DNA from: Planctomycetaceae bacterium
GTDB lineage: Bacteria; Planctomycetota; Planctomycetia; Planctomycetales; Planctomycetaceae
Direction: 5' to 3'
Assembly: GCA_947463775.1 (NCBI GenBank)
Contig: CANHVD010000335.1
Span: forward strand, 1-6,612
DNA length: 6,612 nt
Shown here: positions 6,435-6,612 of the stretch, piece after piece
Numbering within the stretch: position 1 is the first letter of the stretch
Layout: every line of letters starts with the position of its first letter
Program-made: the position numbers and the translations under genes
Notes under the pieces: model-generated
What the model saw: only the letters and a program-made list of their open reading frames with translations
Databases searched by the model: none
What the model was told of the DNA's origin: nothing

Positions 6435-6437
6435 TGA

Positions 6438-6612
6438 CTATTCAGAAGCGGCAGGTCCCGGTGTTGGCCTGGGAGAAGTCGGCAATGTGATTTTTGGAGG
6501 AGCTGGGCGCGGCACGAGTTTTTCAGCTTCAGTCACGAGTTCCAGCAATTGCTCGCCAAGGAATTTTGCGGCAATGGCCGCCTGCTGAAAGTTAGTATGT
6601 GTCGACGCATGC
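6438..6612 (-). CDS. Unrecognised protein, C-terminal 57 residues only (5' end outside window)
   Basis: The frame is open from the right edge (first full codon 6611-6609) to TAG at 6440-6438. The visible part starts HASTHTNFQQAAIAAKFLG. Residues about 7-33 look like an amphipathic helix (FQQAAIAAKFLGEQLLELV), followed by a Pro-rich tail (PRPAPP, then SPRPTPGPAASE) to the end. This pattern, a folded-domain end helix followed by a flexible tail, and the absence of stops in this frame alone, make it a credible gene end. Only a C-terminal fragment is visible, so I assign no function. A terminal helix of a flavodoxin- or reductase-like domain is one guess, without real support. It lies 586 bases upstream of the pilB-like gene and need not belong to the pilus operon. 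Confidence 0.55.
   Translation of the reverse strand, partial: HASTHTNFQQAAIAAKFLGEQLLELVTEAEKLVPRPAPPKITLPTSPRPTPGPAASE

Larger units (their letters stand above)
5852..6437. other. Long intergenic/leader region upstream of the cluster, no gene seen
   Basis: These 586 bases separate the stop of the unknown right-hand gene from the start of the pilB-like gene, both on the minus strand. Frames of 69 to 177 codons exist here (5785-6318, 5975-6265, 6108-6437 plus; 6027-6236 minus), but their products are rich in Ser/Arg/Pro, show no domain or conserved-looking core and overlap each other, so none is called. The region holds several inverted repeats and one weak promoter candidate, listed separately. 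It most likely carries the promoter and 5' leader of the pilus cluster. Confidence 0.6.

Noticed and set aside
5852..6437. c-di-GMP riboswitch in the leader
   Set aside because: Looked for because of the pilus context; I could not find the conserved GEMM core on the coding strand.

Overview
The window carries one minus-strand gene cluster for a type IV pilus or type II secretion-like machine. In transcription order (right to left) it holds a PilB/GspE-family ATPase (5851-4160), a PilT-type retraction ATPase (4100-2943), a second PilB/GspE-family ATPase (2839-1133), and the N-terminal 230 residues of a PilC/GspF platform protein (692-3), which runs off the left edge. All four are clear from intact diagnostic motifs. 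The start of a further gene lies to the right: a frame open from the edge at 6612 down to a stop at 6438 reads as the last 57 residues of an unrecognised minus-strand protein.

The organism is probably a planctomycete or a close relative. This is an inference from memory, not a search. It rests on the pilB-pilT-gspE-pilC order, the 'RQAPN' variant before the Walker B glutamate of the first ATPase, the Lys/Ala/Gly-rich linker in PilC, moderate G+C, loose gene packing, a gene start without a Shine-Dalgarno, and a REP-like hairpin of a kind I associate with planctomycetes and alphaproteobacteria.

Layout: 1-692 pilC (partial); 693-1132 a 440-base gap with a REP-like double hairpin (about 1007-1056) and a perfect 10-bp inverted repeat (836-867); 1133-2839 gspE-like ATPase; 2840-2942 a short gap with a heptamer tandem repeat; 2943-4100 pilT; 4101-4159 a 59-base gap with a 10-bp tandem repeat; 4160-5851 pilB-like ATPase; 5852-6437 a 586-base leader/intergenic region rich in small inverted repeats, with a weak promoter candidate; 6438-6612 C-terminus of an unknown gene.

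How the genes work together: PilB/GspE hexamers power pilin assembly through the PilC inner-membrane platform, and PilT powers disassembly (retraction). Two different assembly-type ATPases flank one PilT. Only the downstream one keeps most of the MshEN c-di-GMP-binding signature, which suggests the two motors are regulated differently. I found no mobile element, CRISPR array, tRNA or rRNA, and no plainly novel system; the open questions are the duplicated motor and the structured non-coding stretches.
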